A stretch of DNA of 64,000 bases from Flavobacterium silvisoli. Its GTDB lineage: Bacteria > Bacteroidota > Bacteroidia > Flavobacteriales > Flavobacteriaceae. Positions 1-9,235 of the stretch are shown piece after piece (the stretch's first letter is position 1; every line of letters starts with the position of its first letter). Below the pieces are notes generated by a model, which worked only from the letters and a program-made list of their open reading frames with translations, ran no database searches and had not been told where the DNA came from. The translations under genes and the position numbers were made by a program. The DNA lies in assembly GCF_004329815.1 (NCBI RefSeq), contig NZ_SJPE01000011.1, positions 47,492 through 111,491 of the forward strand. Direction: 5' to 3'.

Positions 1-561
1 TCCATCGGTATCGGTTAAAACCACACCGTTTTTATTGGCACTGGCCACCAAGGAGAGTTTGTTTAACTCTTCTTTGTCTTTTGTTAACTGCTTACTTTGC
101 TCATCTACCTTAATGACCAGCTCTTTCAATTCGGTATTGTTGGCTTCCTGATTTTTTAAAATATGCAGCACATCCAGCAAGGGGTCATGAGGGGCAAAAT
201 CATTAGGCGAGAGTTTTTTGCGCGTGGTTTCTTTCATAGAAATAAGCCATGGAGAACCAACAAAAAGAAACCCTCGGTCTTGCGGTCTGATTTGTCCCCG
301 AAATATAATTTCACTGTTTGTTTTAGCTGCAAAAACTATGGATTGGTTAGAAAAATCAACAAAATGTTCCTTTGTTATCTTTTCGATAAACGGTTTAAGT
401 AAAGTGAAGTGTTCAGGAAATGATTGTCCTTTTAATTCGGGTAAAAGTTTGTGTATGCTGTTGCCCACCCGCTCAATCATGAGGTTCTCATCGATTAAAA
501 TGTAAAACGGAAAAAGTTCGTTCAAACTGTCTCCGTCTAAATTGAGTTGAAAGTCTTTCAT
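1..561 (-). CDS. Heme/NO-type PAS sensor protein, N-terminal part (cut by window edge)
   Basis: This gene runs off the left edge; 187 codons are open from the ATG at 561 to base 1. The first 125 or so residues look like the HNOBA-type PAS domain (heme NO-binding associated): an opening LFPFYILIDENLMIERVG segment, then a strand-rich part with GFLFVGSPW. A charged helical stretch follows (about residues 140-175, likely coiled coil), and then the start of a second PAS domain (SLVASANKNGVVLTDTDG). In flavobacteria this order is usually followed by a histidine kinase and receiver domains, which would lie outside the window. It is divergent from parE. The domain reading is from sequence pattern; ligand and output are inferred. 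It could instead end in a cyclase or GGDEF domain. Confidence 0.75.
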   Translation of the reverse strand, partial: MKDFQLNLDGDSLNELFPFYILIDENLMIERVGNSIHKLLPELKGQSFPEHFTLLKPFIEKITKEHFVDFSNQSIVFAAKTNSEIIFRGQIRPQDRGFLFVGSPWLISMKETTRKKLSPNDFAPHDPLLDVLHILKNQEANNTELKELVIKVDEQSKQLTKDKEELNKLSLVASANKNGVVLTDTDG

Positions 562-890
562 GTGTAGGCTTGTAAGTTGATGGTGATGAACATCAATTCA
601 TTTGCGACTTTTTGCAAAATTTGACTCATCATCGCTTACATCAAAACTATTTTTTGTTGAGGTAAGGTTTATTTTTGTTTCATTTCAAAATAACGAAAAA
701 AAAATGAAACTTGACTTTTTTACAACCATTCCTTTTGGTTAAAACAAAATGTTTTTTTGTCAAAAACATTCTTAATAACTTTGACAGATTTGATTTCAAA
801 AATCCTTGTAAATCCACTATATTAGCGCATCAGAGGTTGTTGCCAATACAATGGTCTAACGCAACCCAGTTTAAATCGTTACTATTTAAA
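562..890. promoter_or_regulatory. Divergent promoter region between sensor gene and parE
   Basis: There is no convincing gene in these 329 bases. A TAnnTTTG box for parE lies at 776-783 (TAACTTTG) with an upstream TTTG at 756-759, giving a leader of roughly 100 nt. A second match, TATTTTTG, occurs near 671-678. A short imperfect dyad (TTGATG and CATCAA) lies just upstream of the sensor gene near 577-597. Promoter use is inferred from the Bacteroidota consensus only. Confidence 0.5.
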
Positions 891-2747
891 ATGACAGAAC
901 AAAATCAATATACCGAGGATAATATTCGCTCGCTCGATTGGAAAGAACACATTCGCATGCGTCCCGGAATGTATATCGGAAAACTCGGAGACGGGTCGTC
1001 GCCCGATGATGGTATCTATATCTTGCTTAAAGAGGTCATTGATAACTGTATCGATGAATTTGTCATGGGCGCCGGAAAAGTTATCGAGGTTACCATCAAA
1101 GACAAAATGGTGACTGTGCGCGATTACGGTCGTGGTATCCCCTTGGGTAAAGTAGTTGATGTAGTTTCTAAAATGAATACCGGAGGAAAATACGACTCCA
1201 AAGCATTTAAGAAATCGGTAGGTTTGAACGGGGTGGGTACCAAAGCGGTAAATGCCTTGTCCAATTTCTTCAGAGTAGAATCGGTTCGCGACAATCAGCA
1301 AAAAGCTGCCGAATTTTCAGCCGGAAATTTAACAATGGAGGAAGATATTCAGGAATCAACCAAGCGCAAAGGAACCAAAGTTGCTTTTGTAGCCGATGAA
1401 ACCATCTTCAAAAACTACAAATACCGTAATGAATATGTAGTCCGCATGCTCAAAAACTATTGTTATTTGAACACAGGATTGACTATATATTACAACGGCG
1501 AAAAGTTTTTTTCCAACAACGGATTAAAAGATTTATTAGAAGAAACCATTGCCGAAGAGGATATGCAATATCCCATCATTCATTTGTTGGGTGATGACAT
1601 TGAAGTAGCATTAACCCACAGTAAATCGCAATATTCAGAAGAATACCATTCTTTCGTTAACGGACAAAACACTACACAAGGTGGAACACATTTGGCGGCT
1701 TTCCGCGAGGCTATAGTCAAAACGATTAAAGAATTTTACAACAAACCTTTTGAAGCTTCCGATATAAGAAAATCAATTGTTTCGGCTATTTCGGTAAAAG
1801 TCGAAGAGCCGGTGTTTGAGTCGCAAACCAAAACCAAATTGGGCTCAACTGAGATTGGTCCGAAAGGCCCGTCGGTACGAACATTTGTCAACGATTTTAT
1901 CAAAACTAAGCTCGATAATTTTTTACATAAAAATCCTGAAACTGCTGACTTGCTGTTACGCAAAATTCTTCAGGCGGAACGAGAGCGTAAAGAGTTGTCC
2001 GGAATTCGGAAATTAGCCAAAGACCGCGCTAAAAAAGCAAGTCTGCACAACAAGAAGTTAAGGGATTGCCGGGTGCATTTAACCGACGCCAAAAATCCGA
2101 GAAGCTTAGAAAGTACTTTATTCATTACCGAGGGAGACTCGGCTTCGGGTTCAATTACCAAAAGTAGGGATGTAAATACTCAGGCGGTATTCAGTTTGCG
2201 CGGTAAACCGTTGAACTCCTACGGTATGACTAAAAAGATAGTGTACGAAAACGAAGAGTTTAACTTATTGCAGGCCGCTTTGGACATTGAAGAGGATTAC
2301 GACAACCTGCGTTACAACAACATTGTCATTGCTACCGATGCCGATGTTGACGGAATGCACATCCGATTGTTGTTGATTACATTCTTTTTGCAGTTTTTCC
2401 CCGAATTAATCAAAGAAGGACACTTGTACATCCTGCAAACGCCTTTATTTCGTGTCCGCAACAAGAAAGAAACCATCTATTGTTATTCTGAACAAGAACG
2501 GGTTGATGCCATTGAAAAGTTGAAACCAAAACCCGAAATTACCCGATTCAAAGGATTAGGAGAAATATCACCCGACGAGTTCAAGCATTTTATCGGACAG
2601 GATATTCGCCTAGATCCGGTAATGTTAGACAAAGCTACCTCGATAGAAACGTTACTCGAGTTTTATATGGGTAAAAATACCCCGGACAGACAGGATTTTA
2701 TCATCAACAATTTGAAGGTAGAACTTGACGTAGTCGAAAAAAATTAA
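891..2747 (+). CDS. parE: DNA topoisomerase IV subunit B
   Basis: ATPase subunit of topoisomerase IV, which with ParC decatenates daughter chromosomes. Product of 618 residues. The GHKL ATPase domain is at the N-terminus (DNCIDEF near residue 51, then GRGIPLG and the [10 protein letters not shown] lid). The TOPRIM domain shows TEGDSASGS near residue 412 and TDADVDGMH near 482, the metal-binding residues. The short length without a large C-terminal insert fits ParE better than GyrB. The open frame extends back to 711, but the residues before MTEQNQ have no family character and a TAnnTTTG promoter sits at 776-783, so I place the start at 891. parC follows after 27 bases, so the two are probably one operon. 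Confidence 0.95.
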   Translation: MTEQNQYTEDNIRSLDWKEHIRMRPGMYIGKLGDGSSPDDGIYILLKEVIDNCIDEFVMGAGKVIEVTIKDKMVTVRDYGRGIPLGKVVDVVSKMNTGGKYDSKAFKKSVGLNGVGTKAVNALSNFFRVESVRDNQQKAAEFSAGNLTMEEDIQESTKRKGTKVAFVADETIFKNYKYRNEYVVRMLKNYCYLNTGLTIYYNGEKFFSNNGLKDLLEETIAEEDMQYPIIHLLGDDIEVALTHSKSQYSEEYHSFVNGQNTTQGGTHLAAFREAIVKTIKEFYNKPFEASDIRKSIVSAISVKVEEPVFESQTKTKLGSTEIGPKGPSVRTFVNDFIKTKLDNFLHKNPETADLLLRKILQAERERKELSGIRKLAKDRAKKASLHNKKLRDCRVHLTDAKNPRSLESTLFITEGDSASGSITKSRDVNTQAVFSLRGKPLNSYGMTKKIVYENEEFNLLQAALDIEEDYDNLRYNNIVIATDADVDGMHIRLLLITFFLQFFPELIKEGHLYILQTPLFRVRNKKETIYCYSEQERVDAIEKLKPKPEITRFKGLGEISPDEFKHFIGQDIRLDPVMLDKATSIETLLEFYMGKNTPDRQDFIINNLKVELDVVEKN

Positions 2748-2774
2748 GAACAGCATACTGAACATTCAGCTTAC

Positions 2775-5480
2775 ATGAAAGACGAAGAAGACGATATTAT
2801 TCCGAACGAAGACGAAAACAACGAATCGTTTGATGACGCGGCCAATGAAGGTTTTGAAGACGTAATCCGGCCTTCAAACGGAAGTCATTTTTACGAAAAC
2901 GACGAAAATCCGGAGGATACCATTACTAAGGTTACAGGAATGTACAAAGATTGGTTTCTCGATTATGCTTCCTATGTAATTCTGGAGCGAGCGGTACCGG
3001 CCATTGAAGACGGATTCAAACCTGTACAGCGTCGTATTATGCACTCTATGAAAGAACTGGATGATGGTCGTTACAACAAAGTGGCGAATATAGTAGGGCA
3101 TACTATGCAGTACCACCCACACGGAGATGCCAGTATTGGTGATGCTATCGTTCAGATAGGACAAAAAGACCTCATCATCGATATGCAGGGAAACTGGGGA
3201 AATATACTCACAGGTGATTCAGCTGCGGCTCCGCGTTATATTGAAGCGCGAATTTCCAAATTTGGTCACGATGTATTGTACTCGCCTAAAATAACCGAAT
3301 GGGGATTGTCATACGACGGAAGAAAAGCCGAACCGATAAATCTTCCGGTTAAGTTTCCGCTCTTGTTAGCCCAAGGAGCCGAAGGAATTGCCGTAGGATT
3401 ATCAACCAAAGTGTTGCCACATAATTTTAATGAACTGATTGACTGTTCGATTAAAGTATTAAAAAATAAACCTTTTACCCTTTATCCCGATTTTCCAACA
3501 GCCGGAATCGCTGATGTTTCGGGGTATAACGACGGGATGCGTGGCGGCCGTGTTCGTGTTCGTGCCAAAATCAATCAACTGGATAAACAGACTTTAGTCA
3601 TTACCCAAATTCCGTTTTCTACCAATACGTCAACCTTGATTGACAGTATATTGAAAGCCAACGAAAAAGGGAAAATTAAAGTTAAAAAGATAGAAGACAA
3701 TACCGCCGCCGAGGTAGAAATCTTAATCCATCTGCCACCGGGTGTATCTCCTGATAAAACCATCGATGCGTTGTATGCGTTTACGGCCTGTGAAACTTCA
3801 GTAGCCCCATTGGGTTGTGTAATCGAAAACCACAAACCCAGATTCATCGGTGTTTCCGATATGTTGAAAATATCCACACATCGTACCGTAGATTTGCTGA
3901 AACGCGAGTTGGAAATCCAATTGGACGAACTCGAAAACAAATGGCATTTCTCCACTTTAGAGAAAATTTTCATTCGCGAAGAAATGTACATCGATTTCAA
4001 GTTGTATTCCGACAGAGAGTCGCTTTACACCTATATGTACGACCGTTTTAAGCCTTTTGTCAAGTCATTTGTGCGCGAAATTAACGACGACGATTTGCAA
4101 AAGCTGACCCAAATTCCGATGATTCGCATCACGCGTTTTGATTCGGATAAGGCCGATGAAGCCATTGCTAAGTTGGAAGCCGATATGGAACAAGTGAAGC
4201 ATCATTTAGATCACATCATCGATTTTGCTATCGACTTTTTCCAAAAACTGAAAGACAAATACGGAAAAGGACGCGAACGTCAGACAGAACTGAGAAGTTT
4301 TGACAACATAGAAGCTACCAAAGTAGTGCTTCGTAACACCAAACTGTATGTCAACCGCGAAGAAGGTTTTTTTGGTACCGGTTTGAAGAAAGACGAATAT
4401 GTGGCCGATTGTTCGGATATTGATGATGTAATTGTATTCTTGCGCGATGGGAAAATGATGGTATCTAAGGTTGATGATAAAAAATTCGTCGGTAAAGACA
4501 TCATTCATATTGCGGTGTTTGATAAGAACGATAAGCGCACCATTTACAACATGATTTACCGCGACGGTAAAAACGGTTCCGCTTTCATAAAACGATTCAA
4601 TGTTTCCGGAATTACCCGCGACAAGTTTTACGATTTAACACAGGAAAAGGCCGGAAGTCAGGTACTGTATTTCTCGGCTAATCCTAACGGAGAAGCGGAA
4701 ACGGTTACCATATTGTTGCGCCAAATCGGCAGTATTAAAAAGCTGAAATGGGATGTTGATTTCTCAGATATTGCCATCAAAGGAAGAGCTTCCCGCGGGA
4801 ATACCGTGACCAAATATCCGATTAAGAAAATCGAATTAAAAGAAAAGGGAATTTCTACTTTGCGTCCGCGTAAAGTTTGGTTTGATGATACAGTGCAGCG
4901 TTTGAATGTAGATGGAAGAGGGGAGTTACTGGGCGAGTTCCGACCGAATGATCGTTTGCTTATCATCAACCAATCGGGGAAACTGAAAACCATTATACCT
5001 GAGTTGACGACGCATTTTGATGAAGACATGATTGTTTTAGAAAAGTGGCATCCGAAGAAACCGATTTCCGCGATTTATTATGACGGTGAAAAAGAACGCT
5101 ATTTTGTAAAACGCTTCTTGGTAGAAAACGAAAACAAAGAAGAAATCTTTATCACCGAACACGAAAAATCACAATTGGAAGTTGTTTCTACTGATTGGCG
5201 ACCGATGGCGGAAATTGTTTTTGCCAAAGTGAAAGGTGTCCAAAAAGACCCGATTACGGTTGACTTAGAACAATTTATTGCTATTAAAGGCATCAAGGCG
5301 ATTGGTAATCAATTAACGACTGACAAACTAAAACAGGTCAATTTGTTGGAACCACTGCCTTACGAAGAACCGGAAGAAGTACAACCCGAAGATGTTGAAG
5401 TAACCGGTGAAGATAATGTTTCCGATGACATTCAAACCGAGACAGATGATGACGGTCAAATCACACTGTCATTAGAATAA
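2775..5480 (+). CDS. parC: DNA topoisomerase IV subunit A
   Basis: Breakage-reunion subunit of topoisomerase IV, 901 residues. The active-site tyrosine is Tyr155 in AAAPRYIEAR. The winged-helix motif HPHGD is followed by Ala119 and Asp123, at the positions corresponding to Ser80 and Glu84 of E. coli ParC. The N-terminal 50 residues form an acidic extension. A long coiled-coil arm (about 410-480) and a C-terminal beta-pinwheel-like region follow, ending in a very acidic tail. The gene starts 27 bases after parE and ends at a strong hairpin terminator that is part of a dispersed structured element. The Ala at the Ser80 position is, to my knowledge, usual for Bacteroidota ParC rather than a resistance change. 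Confidence 0.95.
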   Translation: MKDEEDDIIPNEDENNESFDDAANEGFEDVIRPSNGSHFYENDENPEDTITKVTGMYKDWFLDYASYVILERAVPAIEDGFKPVQRRIMHSMKELDDGRYNKVANIVGHTMQYHPHGDASIGDAIVQIGQKDLIIDMQGNWGNILTGDSAAAPRYIEARISKFGHDVLYSPKITEWGLSYDGRKAEPINLPVKFPLLLAQGAEGIAVGLSTKVLPHNFNELIDCSIKVLKNKPFTLYPDFPTAGIADVSGYNDGMRGGRVRVRAKINQLDKQTLVITQIPFSTNTSTLIDSILKANEKGKIKVKKIEDNTAAEVEILIHLPPGVSPDKTIDALYAFTACETSVAPLGCVIENHKPRFIGVSDMLKISTHRTVDLLKRELEIQLDELENKWHFSTLEKIFIREEMYIDFKLYSDRESLYTYMYDRFKPFVKSFVREINDDDLQKLTQIPMIRITRFDSDKADEAIAKLEADMEQVKHHLDHIIDFAIDFFQKLKDKYGKGRERQTELRSFDNIEATKVVLRNTKLYVNREEGFFGTGLKKDEYVADCSDIDDVIVFLRDGKMMVSKVDDKKFVGKDIIHIAVFDKNDKRTIYNMIYRDGKNGSAFIKRFNVSGITRDKFYDLTQEKAGSQVLYFSANPNGEAETVTILLRQIGSIKKLKWDVDFSDIAIKGRASRGNTVTKYPIKKIELKEKGISTLRPRKVWFDDTVQRLNVDGRGELLGEFRPNDRLLIINQSGKLKTIIPELTTHFDEDMIVLEKWHPKKPISAIYYDGEKERYFVKRFLVENENKEEIFITEHEKSQLEVVSTDWRPMAEIVFAKVKGVQKDPITVDLEQFIAIKGIKAIGNQLTTDKLKQVNLLEPLPYEEPEEVQPEDVEVTGEDNVSDDIQTETDDDGQITLSLE

Positions 5481-5500
5481 AAATCAATACCCATCCTATC

Positions 5501-5607
5501 TAGCCCTGATGGGAGTGAAAATAAAAAAGCCCCCGGTGTTCGGGGCTTTTTTATTGTAGTGTACAGCAGGAATTACGACGGCAGGGATGTCCCGAGCCAT
5601 TCGCTCC
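5501..5607 (+). repeat. Structured intergenic element, copy 1 (long form)
   Basis: First of three related elements. Read on the plus strand it begins TAGCCCTGATGGGAGTG and ends CCATTCGCTCC. The outer stem pairs GGAGTG (5512-5517) with CGCTCC (5602-5607, one G-U pair). The inner variable hairpin is a perfect 14-bp stem that doubles as the parC terminator. The conserved strand GTGTACAGCAGGAATT follows, and then a small GGGA-TG-TCCC hairpin (5584-5593). CCTG in the 5' flank can pair with CAGG in the conserved strand. The element lies between the convergent genes parC and terC. Confidence 0.75.
5519..5554 (+). terminator. Terminator after parC (variable arm of the element)
   Basis: AATAAAAAAGCCCC pairs with GGGGCTTTTTTATT around a short loop near CGGTGTTC. 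The GC-rich core is flanked by A and T runs, so it can work in both directions for parC and the convergent terC gene. Confidence 0.85.
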
Positions 5608-5612
5608 TGATT

Positions 5613-6386
5613 TTAGTGTTTCTTTTTACGCATTTTCATATTGATGAATTCCACCGCCAATGAAAAAGCAATGGCAAAGTATAAATAGCCTTTGGGCACT
5701 GTTCCTACGTGTTGCCCGGCCAAAGATGCTTCAGATAAATGCATGCTTTCGGTAATCAGCATGAATCCGATGAGGATTAAAAAGGCCAAGCCCAGAACCT
5801 GAATCGATGGATTGGCATTGACAAAATTACCCACCGGAACGGCAAACAACATCATGACGGCCACCGAAATCACCACTGCGCAAATCATAATAGTGAGCGC
5901 GCCTTCGACACCATTGGTCATGCCCACAGCGGTTAAAATACTATCGACCGAGAAAATCAAATCAATCAGAAGTATTTGCATAATCACATTACCGATGGAT
6001 TTCGTGGCTGAGGTTTTCAAATCTTTCTCTTCTTCGCCTTTGTGATCCACTTTTTCGTGAATTTCTTTGGTGCTTTTATAAATTAGGAAGATACCTCCTA
6101 ACAATAAAATTAAGGCTTGTCCGGTAAAATTGGCACTAAACCAGCCCCAGTCAAAACTGAAAAGTGGTTTTTTCATGGCAATTAAAAGGGTGATGCCAAA
6201 CAGCAATCCGATACGCATGAACATGGCTAAAAACAACCCGATTTGCGTGACTTTTTTGCGGTTTTCTTCCGGTAATTTTCCGGTTACGATCGAGATAAAA
6301 ATAATGTTGTCTATCCCTAAAACAATTTCTAAGAACGTTAAGGTTAACAAGGCAATCCAGGCATCCGGATTTAAAAATACTTCCAT
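5613..6386 (-). CDS. TerC family integral membrane protein
   Basis: Inner-membrane protein of 257 residues with about seven hydrophobic segments. Both acidic TerC signatures are present: FLEIVLGIDNIIFIS near the N-terminus and DLIFSVDSILTAVG near residue 145. TerC proteins are linked to metal (Mn/Ca) export and tellurite resistance; the substrate here is unknown. A charged cytoplasmic loop (HEKVDHKGEEEKD) lies between the two halves. The gene converges on parC with the structured element between them, and the next gene upstream is a small lipoprotein. The family is certain, the function is not. Confidence 0.9.
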   Translation of the reverse strand: MEVFLNPDAWIALLTLTFLEIVLGIDNIIFISIVTGKLPEENRKKVTQIGLFLAMFMRIGLLFGITLLIAMKKPLFSFDWGWFSANFTGQALILLLGGIFLIYKSTKEIHEKVDHKGEEEKDLKTSATKSIGNVIMQILLIDLIFSVDSILTAVGMTNGVEGALTIMICAVVISVAVMMLFAVPVGNFVNANPSIQVLGLAFLILIGFMLITESMHLSEASLAGQHVGTVPKGYLYFAIAFSLAVEFINMKMRKKKH

Positions 6387-6422
6387 GGGTTATAATTAAG
6401 TTAGTTTAGCGGTTAAACGCAA

Positions 6423-6794
6423 TTATTTCAATTTTGTTACAGTACCGCGGTGTTTTTTACTGTCGCCTACAAAAGAATAATCAAAAGTGTAGCTATTCTT
6501 GTCGGTAGACAGTATCGTCATGCTGATAGCCTTACGTTCGTTCATGGTTTTAGGATGTAGTTTGCGCAGTACAAATTCACAATCGTTTACCCAGCGCACA
6601 GTAGCCGTATCCGTTTTTCCGTTAAAGGTTTCAATTTGTAAACTATCGGTTCTTACAAAGGTTGATGTCAGCTTTTTACCGTCAATCACTTGGGTAAATT
6701 CAAAAGTACCGGTTTTAAAATCCTTGCAGTTGCGTTCTTTATCAGAACAGGAAACCAATGGCAGAGCCAACAAGAGTAGTAGTATTTTTTTCAT
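6423..6794 (-). CDS. Small lipoprotein of unknown function
   Basis: 123 residues with a lipoprotein signal (hydrophobic run, then VSCSDKERNCKDF, lipid Cys about residue 16). The mature part looks like a beta-rich domain with alternating Thr/Ser-rich strands. Similar flavobacterial proteins are, as I recall, sometimes labelled DNA topoisomerase IV because they lie near parC; nothing in this sequence supports a topoisomerase role. It lies 36 bases upstream of terC on the same strand and may share its transcript. The structured element copy 2 ends just upstream of its start. Confidence 0.75.
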   Translation of the reverse strand: MKKILLLLLALPLVSCSDKERNCKDFKTGTFEFTQVIDGKKLTSTFVRTDSLQIETFNGKTDTATVRWVNDCEFVLRKLHPKTMNERKAISMTILSTDKNSYTFDYSFVGDSKKHRGTVTKLK

Positions 6795-6818
6795 TGATGC
6801 TTTTCAGTATTTATAATT

Positions 6819-6872
6819 AGGAGCTGTTTCCCGCTATCCGCGCTACATGGTAGCCAGCTCCTATCGGGGCTA
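6819..6872 (-). repeat. Structured intergenic element, copy 2 (short form)
   Basis: The element reads on the minus strand. Outer stem of 8 bp: AGGAGCTG (6819-6826) with CAGCTCCT (6855-6862). Inner hairpin: GCTAC (6842-6846) with GTAGC (6850-6854). The 5' flank TAGCCCCGAT (minus strand, 6872-6863) carries CCCG, which can pair with CGGG in the conserved GGATAGCGGGAA strand. It starts 3 bases beyond the stop of the DinB-like gene and points the same way. Confidence 0.75.
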
Positions 6873-6875
6873 GTT

Positions 6876-7448
6876 TTATTTCAGTTTTTCGAGTTCGTCA
6901 TCGGTAAAATTCCTGATGCTTTTTTCTTTGGCAAATTTATCCGCATTATAACTGTTCGATTTGTTTTTCGGAATCGAAAGTGAATTCCATTCGGTTTTCT
7001 TGAGCATTTTGGCATAAAATACGATTTGCCCAATATGGTACGGATAATGTGCCAATTGTCGGTTGATGGCTTCCATCACGGTGTGGCCTTCGTTGCGAAT
7101 ATAAATGATGTTTGACAATTGTTCTTCCGTTAGTGGGGTAATGGCATCAAAGAAACAGGTCCAGCCCTTGTCCCAAAGCGCCATCAGTTCTTCTTTGGTT
7201 TTGAGCGTCTCTTCAAATTCGCCATCGCGGTTTCGCCATTCTTTTTCGCCGTCGGTGGTTAAGAAGTCCGTCCAACGCGAGAGCATATTCCCCACGAGGT
7301 GTTGTACAATCACGGCAATCGAATTGGTGTCTTCGTTCACCGAAACAAAAAGTTGTTCGGGTTCCAATTGTGCTATGGCTTTTTCTCCCAACGTTTTATA
7401 GTAGAGAAATTGCTTTTTTACGCTTTCTAAGTAATGGTTATTTGTCAT
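6876..7448 (-). CDS. DinB-superfamily protein (DUF1572)
   Basis: 190 residues, all-helical. Histidines sit at positions typical of DinB/YfiT-like metal-binding four-helix bundles: QHLVGN near residue 50 and LAHYPYHIGQIVFYAKM near 135-150. Members include thiol transferases (BshC/YfiT relatives), but the reaction of this subfamily is not known to me. The C-terminal tail is Lys/Ser/Asn-rich. Its start overlaps the end of the small membrane protein gene upstream by 11 bases, which suggests translational coupling. The structured element copy 2 follows directly. Confidence 0.85.
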   Translation of the reverse strand: MTNNHYLESVKKQFLYYKTLGEKAIAQLEPEQLFVSVNEDTNSIAVIVQHLVGNMLSRWTDFLTTDGEKEWRNRDGEFEETLKTKEELMALWDKGWTCFFDAITPLTEEQLSNIIYIRNEGHTVMEAINRQLAHYPYHIGQIVFYAKMLKKTEWNSLSIPKNKSNSYNADKFAKEKSIRNFTDDELEKLK

Positions 7449-7665
7449 GATTAAAAAGTGCGTCTGTTAATGTTTTGATTCCTTTAAACATAAAATAAAC
7501 CGCTGTCAGACAAATGGCTATGCCTATTGCTAAAACCAAGTAATGCCACACATTTTGTTTGTTGATAAATGCATTATAAATAATGCTCGGACCTATAAAC
7601 ATCATGGGCAATGCATAAAGCATGAATTTGATTCCCTTATCGAGCAATTGTTTGTTAGCTGACAT
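7438..7665 (-). CDS. Small membrane protein (DUF6095-like)
   Basis: 75 residues with two hydrophobic segments (about residues 12-33 and 42-62), separated by a short polar loop INKQNVW. The pattern LLDKGIKFMLYALPMMFIGPS is one I associate with DUF6095, a flavobacterial family of unknown role. The gene overlaps the DinB-like gene downstream and follows murQ's neighbourhood on the same strand. The family assignment is from memory and moderate. Confidence 0.7.
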   Translation of the reverse strand: MSANKQLLDKGIKFMLYALPMMFIGPSIIYNAFINKQNVWHYLVLAIGIAICLTAVYFMFKGIKTLTDALFNHDK

Positions 7666-7705
7666 ATTTAAGTTGTATTTGTCTATTATCTATTCATCTT
7701 ATCAT

Positions 7706-8518
7706 TTAACGACTGTAACTATCTACCGCTTTTCGTACGCTGCCGTGTTTTGCCAGCAAAGCCGAGGCTTCTTCATAACTTACCGGTATTTCACCCATAA
7801 TCATCCTTACACCACGGTCAACAAGTTTGTCATTGCTAAGTTGCATATCTACCATTTTATTGCCTTTTACCCGCCCTAATTGTATCATGGTTGCCGTTGA
7901 AATCATGTTGAGTACCAGTTTTTGCGCGGTGCCGGCTTTCATACGTGAACTTCCGGTAACAAATTCGGGACCCACCACCACCACCACCGGAAACTTCGCG
8001 GTCAATGCTAACGGGCTTCCCTCATTACAAGTAATACAGCCGGTTGTGATGTTGTTGGCATTGCATTTTTCCAATCCGCCAATGACATAAGGCGTAGTGC
8101 CTGAAGCAGCAATTCCGATTACCACATCATTTTCGGTAATCCCGTGTTCCTGCAAATCAATCCAAGCTTGCTGTTGGTCGTCTTCGGCGTTTTCAACCGC
8201 TCTGCGAATGGCTTTGTCGCCTCCGGCTATGATGCCGTTGACCAAATCAAAAGGAACGCCAAAGGTAGGAGGACATTCGGAAGCATCTACAATGCCGAGT
8301 CTTCCTGAGGTTCCTGCGCCAATATAGAATAAACGGCCGCCGTGTTTCATTTTCTCAACCACTTTCGATACTAAAACTTCGATTTGTGGTAGGGCTTTTT
8401 CTACCGCCAGCGGCACGGTTTTGTCTTCGTTATTGATGTGGGTCAGTAAGTCGTGAACCGACATGTGTTCGAGACTGTCGTAATACGAGGATTGCTCGGT
8501 GGTTTTGGTAAAGGACAT
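7706..8518 (-). CDS. murQ: N-acetylmuramic acid 6-phosphate etherase
   Basis: Cytoplasmic lyase that removes D-lactate from MurNAc-6-P to give GlcNAc-6-P in peptidoglycan recycling. 270 residues with a SIS sugar-isomerase domain. The phosphate/sugar-binding loop FYIGAGTSGRLG and DASECPPTFG (catalytic Glu near residue 81) are followed by a second acidic motif, NAEDDQQQAW. The frame also has an ATG at 8533, but a TAnnTTTG-like box (TAACTTTG) lies only a few bases upstream of it. The start at 8518 (MSFTKTTEQSS) therefore fits promoter and family better. Confidence 0.93.
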   Translation of the reverse strand: MSFTKTTEQSSYYDSLEHMSVHDLLTHINNEDKTVPLAVEKALPQIEVLVSKVVEKMKHGGRLFYIGAGTSGRLGIVDASECPPTFGVPFDLVNGIIAGGDKAIRRAVENAEDDQQQAWIDLQEHGITENDVVIGIAASGTTPYVIGGLEKCNANNITTGCITCNEGSPLALTAKFPVVVVVGPEFVTGSSRMKAGTAQKLVLNMISTATMIQLGRVKGNKMVDMQLSNDKLVDRGVRMIMGEIPVSYEEASALLAKHGSVRKAVDSYSR

Positions 8519-8566
8519 AGCGTTACATTGCAAAGTCCCAAAGTTACAAAGTTTTTGCCTTCTGGA

Positions 8567-9235
8567 TTATAAAAAACTCGCAAAAACCATCCCTAAAATA
8601 ATCATCGAAATTTTGGCGATATTGAACTTGTGTCCTTCGCTGCTTTCAAAAATAATGGTCGAGGAAATATGGAACAGGATTCCAATAACCACTGCGGTGA
8701 TTTGGGTGTAATATTGGTTTAAAATCGGAAAGCTATCGGACACAAAGGTTCCCAGCGGCGTCATGATGGCAAAGGTGAGCATGAAGAAAAACAACACTGT
8801 TTTATTCAATTCAGCCTGAAGAAAAAAAGTAGTCAGTATAATCGCGATGGGTAAGTGGTGAATGGCAATGCCATAGGCTAAATCGTGATGATGCCCTACC
8901 GGAAACCCTTCGAGTAACGCGTGCAGGCACAAGCTAACAAACAACAACCAGGGCATTTGTGAAATTTTGCCATGGCCGTGTACATGACCGTGTTCGGCGC
9001 CTTTGGAAAAAAACTCCAAAATGATTTGAAATAAGATCCCCACCATGATGAAAATCCCCACCGAACTATTGCTGTTCTCATACACGTCGGGGAGCAGGTG
9101 CATCACGGTTAAGGACAACAAGAATGAACCACTGAACGCCAACAAGAGCTTCAATCCTTTTTTGTCTTTGGGTTTTAATCCTATAGCAATGGCATAACCC
9201 AAAAGGACGGATAGTAATGGAAGTATATAGTTCAT
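8567..9235 (-). CDS. ZIP family metal transporter
   Basis: 222 residues, about eight membrane segments. The two metal-site helices are visible: HALLEGFPVGHHHD (about residue 108-121) and AIHHLPIAIILTTFF (about 127-141). A His-rich loop (EHGHVHGHGK) lies in the usual ZIP variable region between helices 3 and 4. ZIP proteins import Zn, Fe or Mn into the cytoplasm; the substrate cannot be read from sequence. Its ATG overlaps the stop of the upstream methyltransferase gene by one base (TAATG), so the two are translationally coupled. Confidence 0.9.
   Translation of the reverse strand: MNYILPLLSVLLGYAIAIGLKPKDKKGLKLLLAFSGSFLLSLTVMHLLPDVYENSNSSVGIFIMVGILFQIILEFFSKGAEHGHVHGHGKISQMPWLLFVSLCLHALLEGFPVGHHHDLAYGIAIHHLPIAIILTTFFLQAELNKTVLFFFMLTFAIMTPLGTFVSDSFPILNQYYTQITAVVIGILFHISSTIIFESSEGHKFNIAKISMIILGMVFASFL

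Noticed and set aside
711..890. N-terminal extension of ParE by 60 residues
   Set aside because: The extra residues have no family similarity and overlap the likely promoter at 776-783; MTEQNQ at 891 is the natural start.
3815..4051. Small genes in other frames inside parC, the RND pump and similar long genes
   Set aside because: They lie wholly within well-supported genes, have low-complexity or basic composition, and show no family features.
6423..6794. Naming the small lipoprotein a DNA topoisomerase IV component
   Set aside because: It has a lipoprotein signal and no topoisomerase motif; the label seems to arise from its position near parC.
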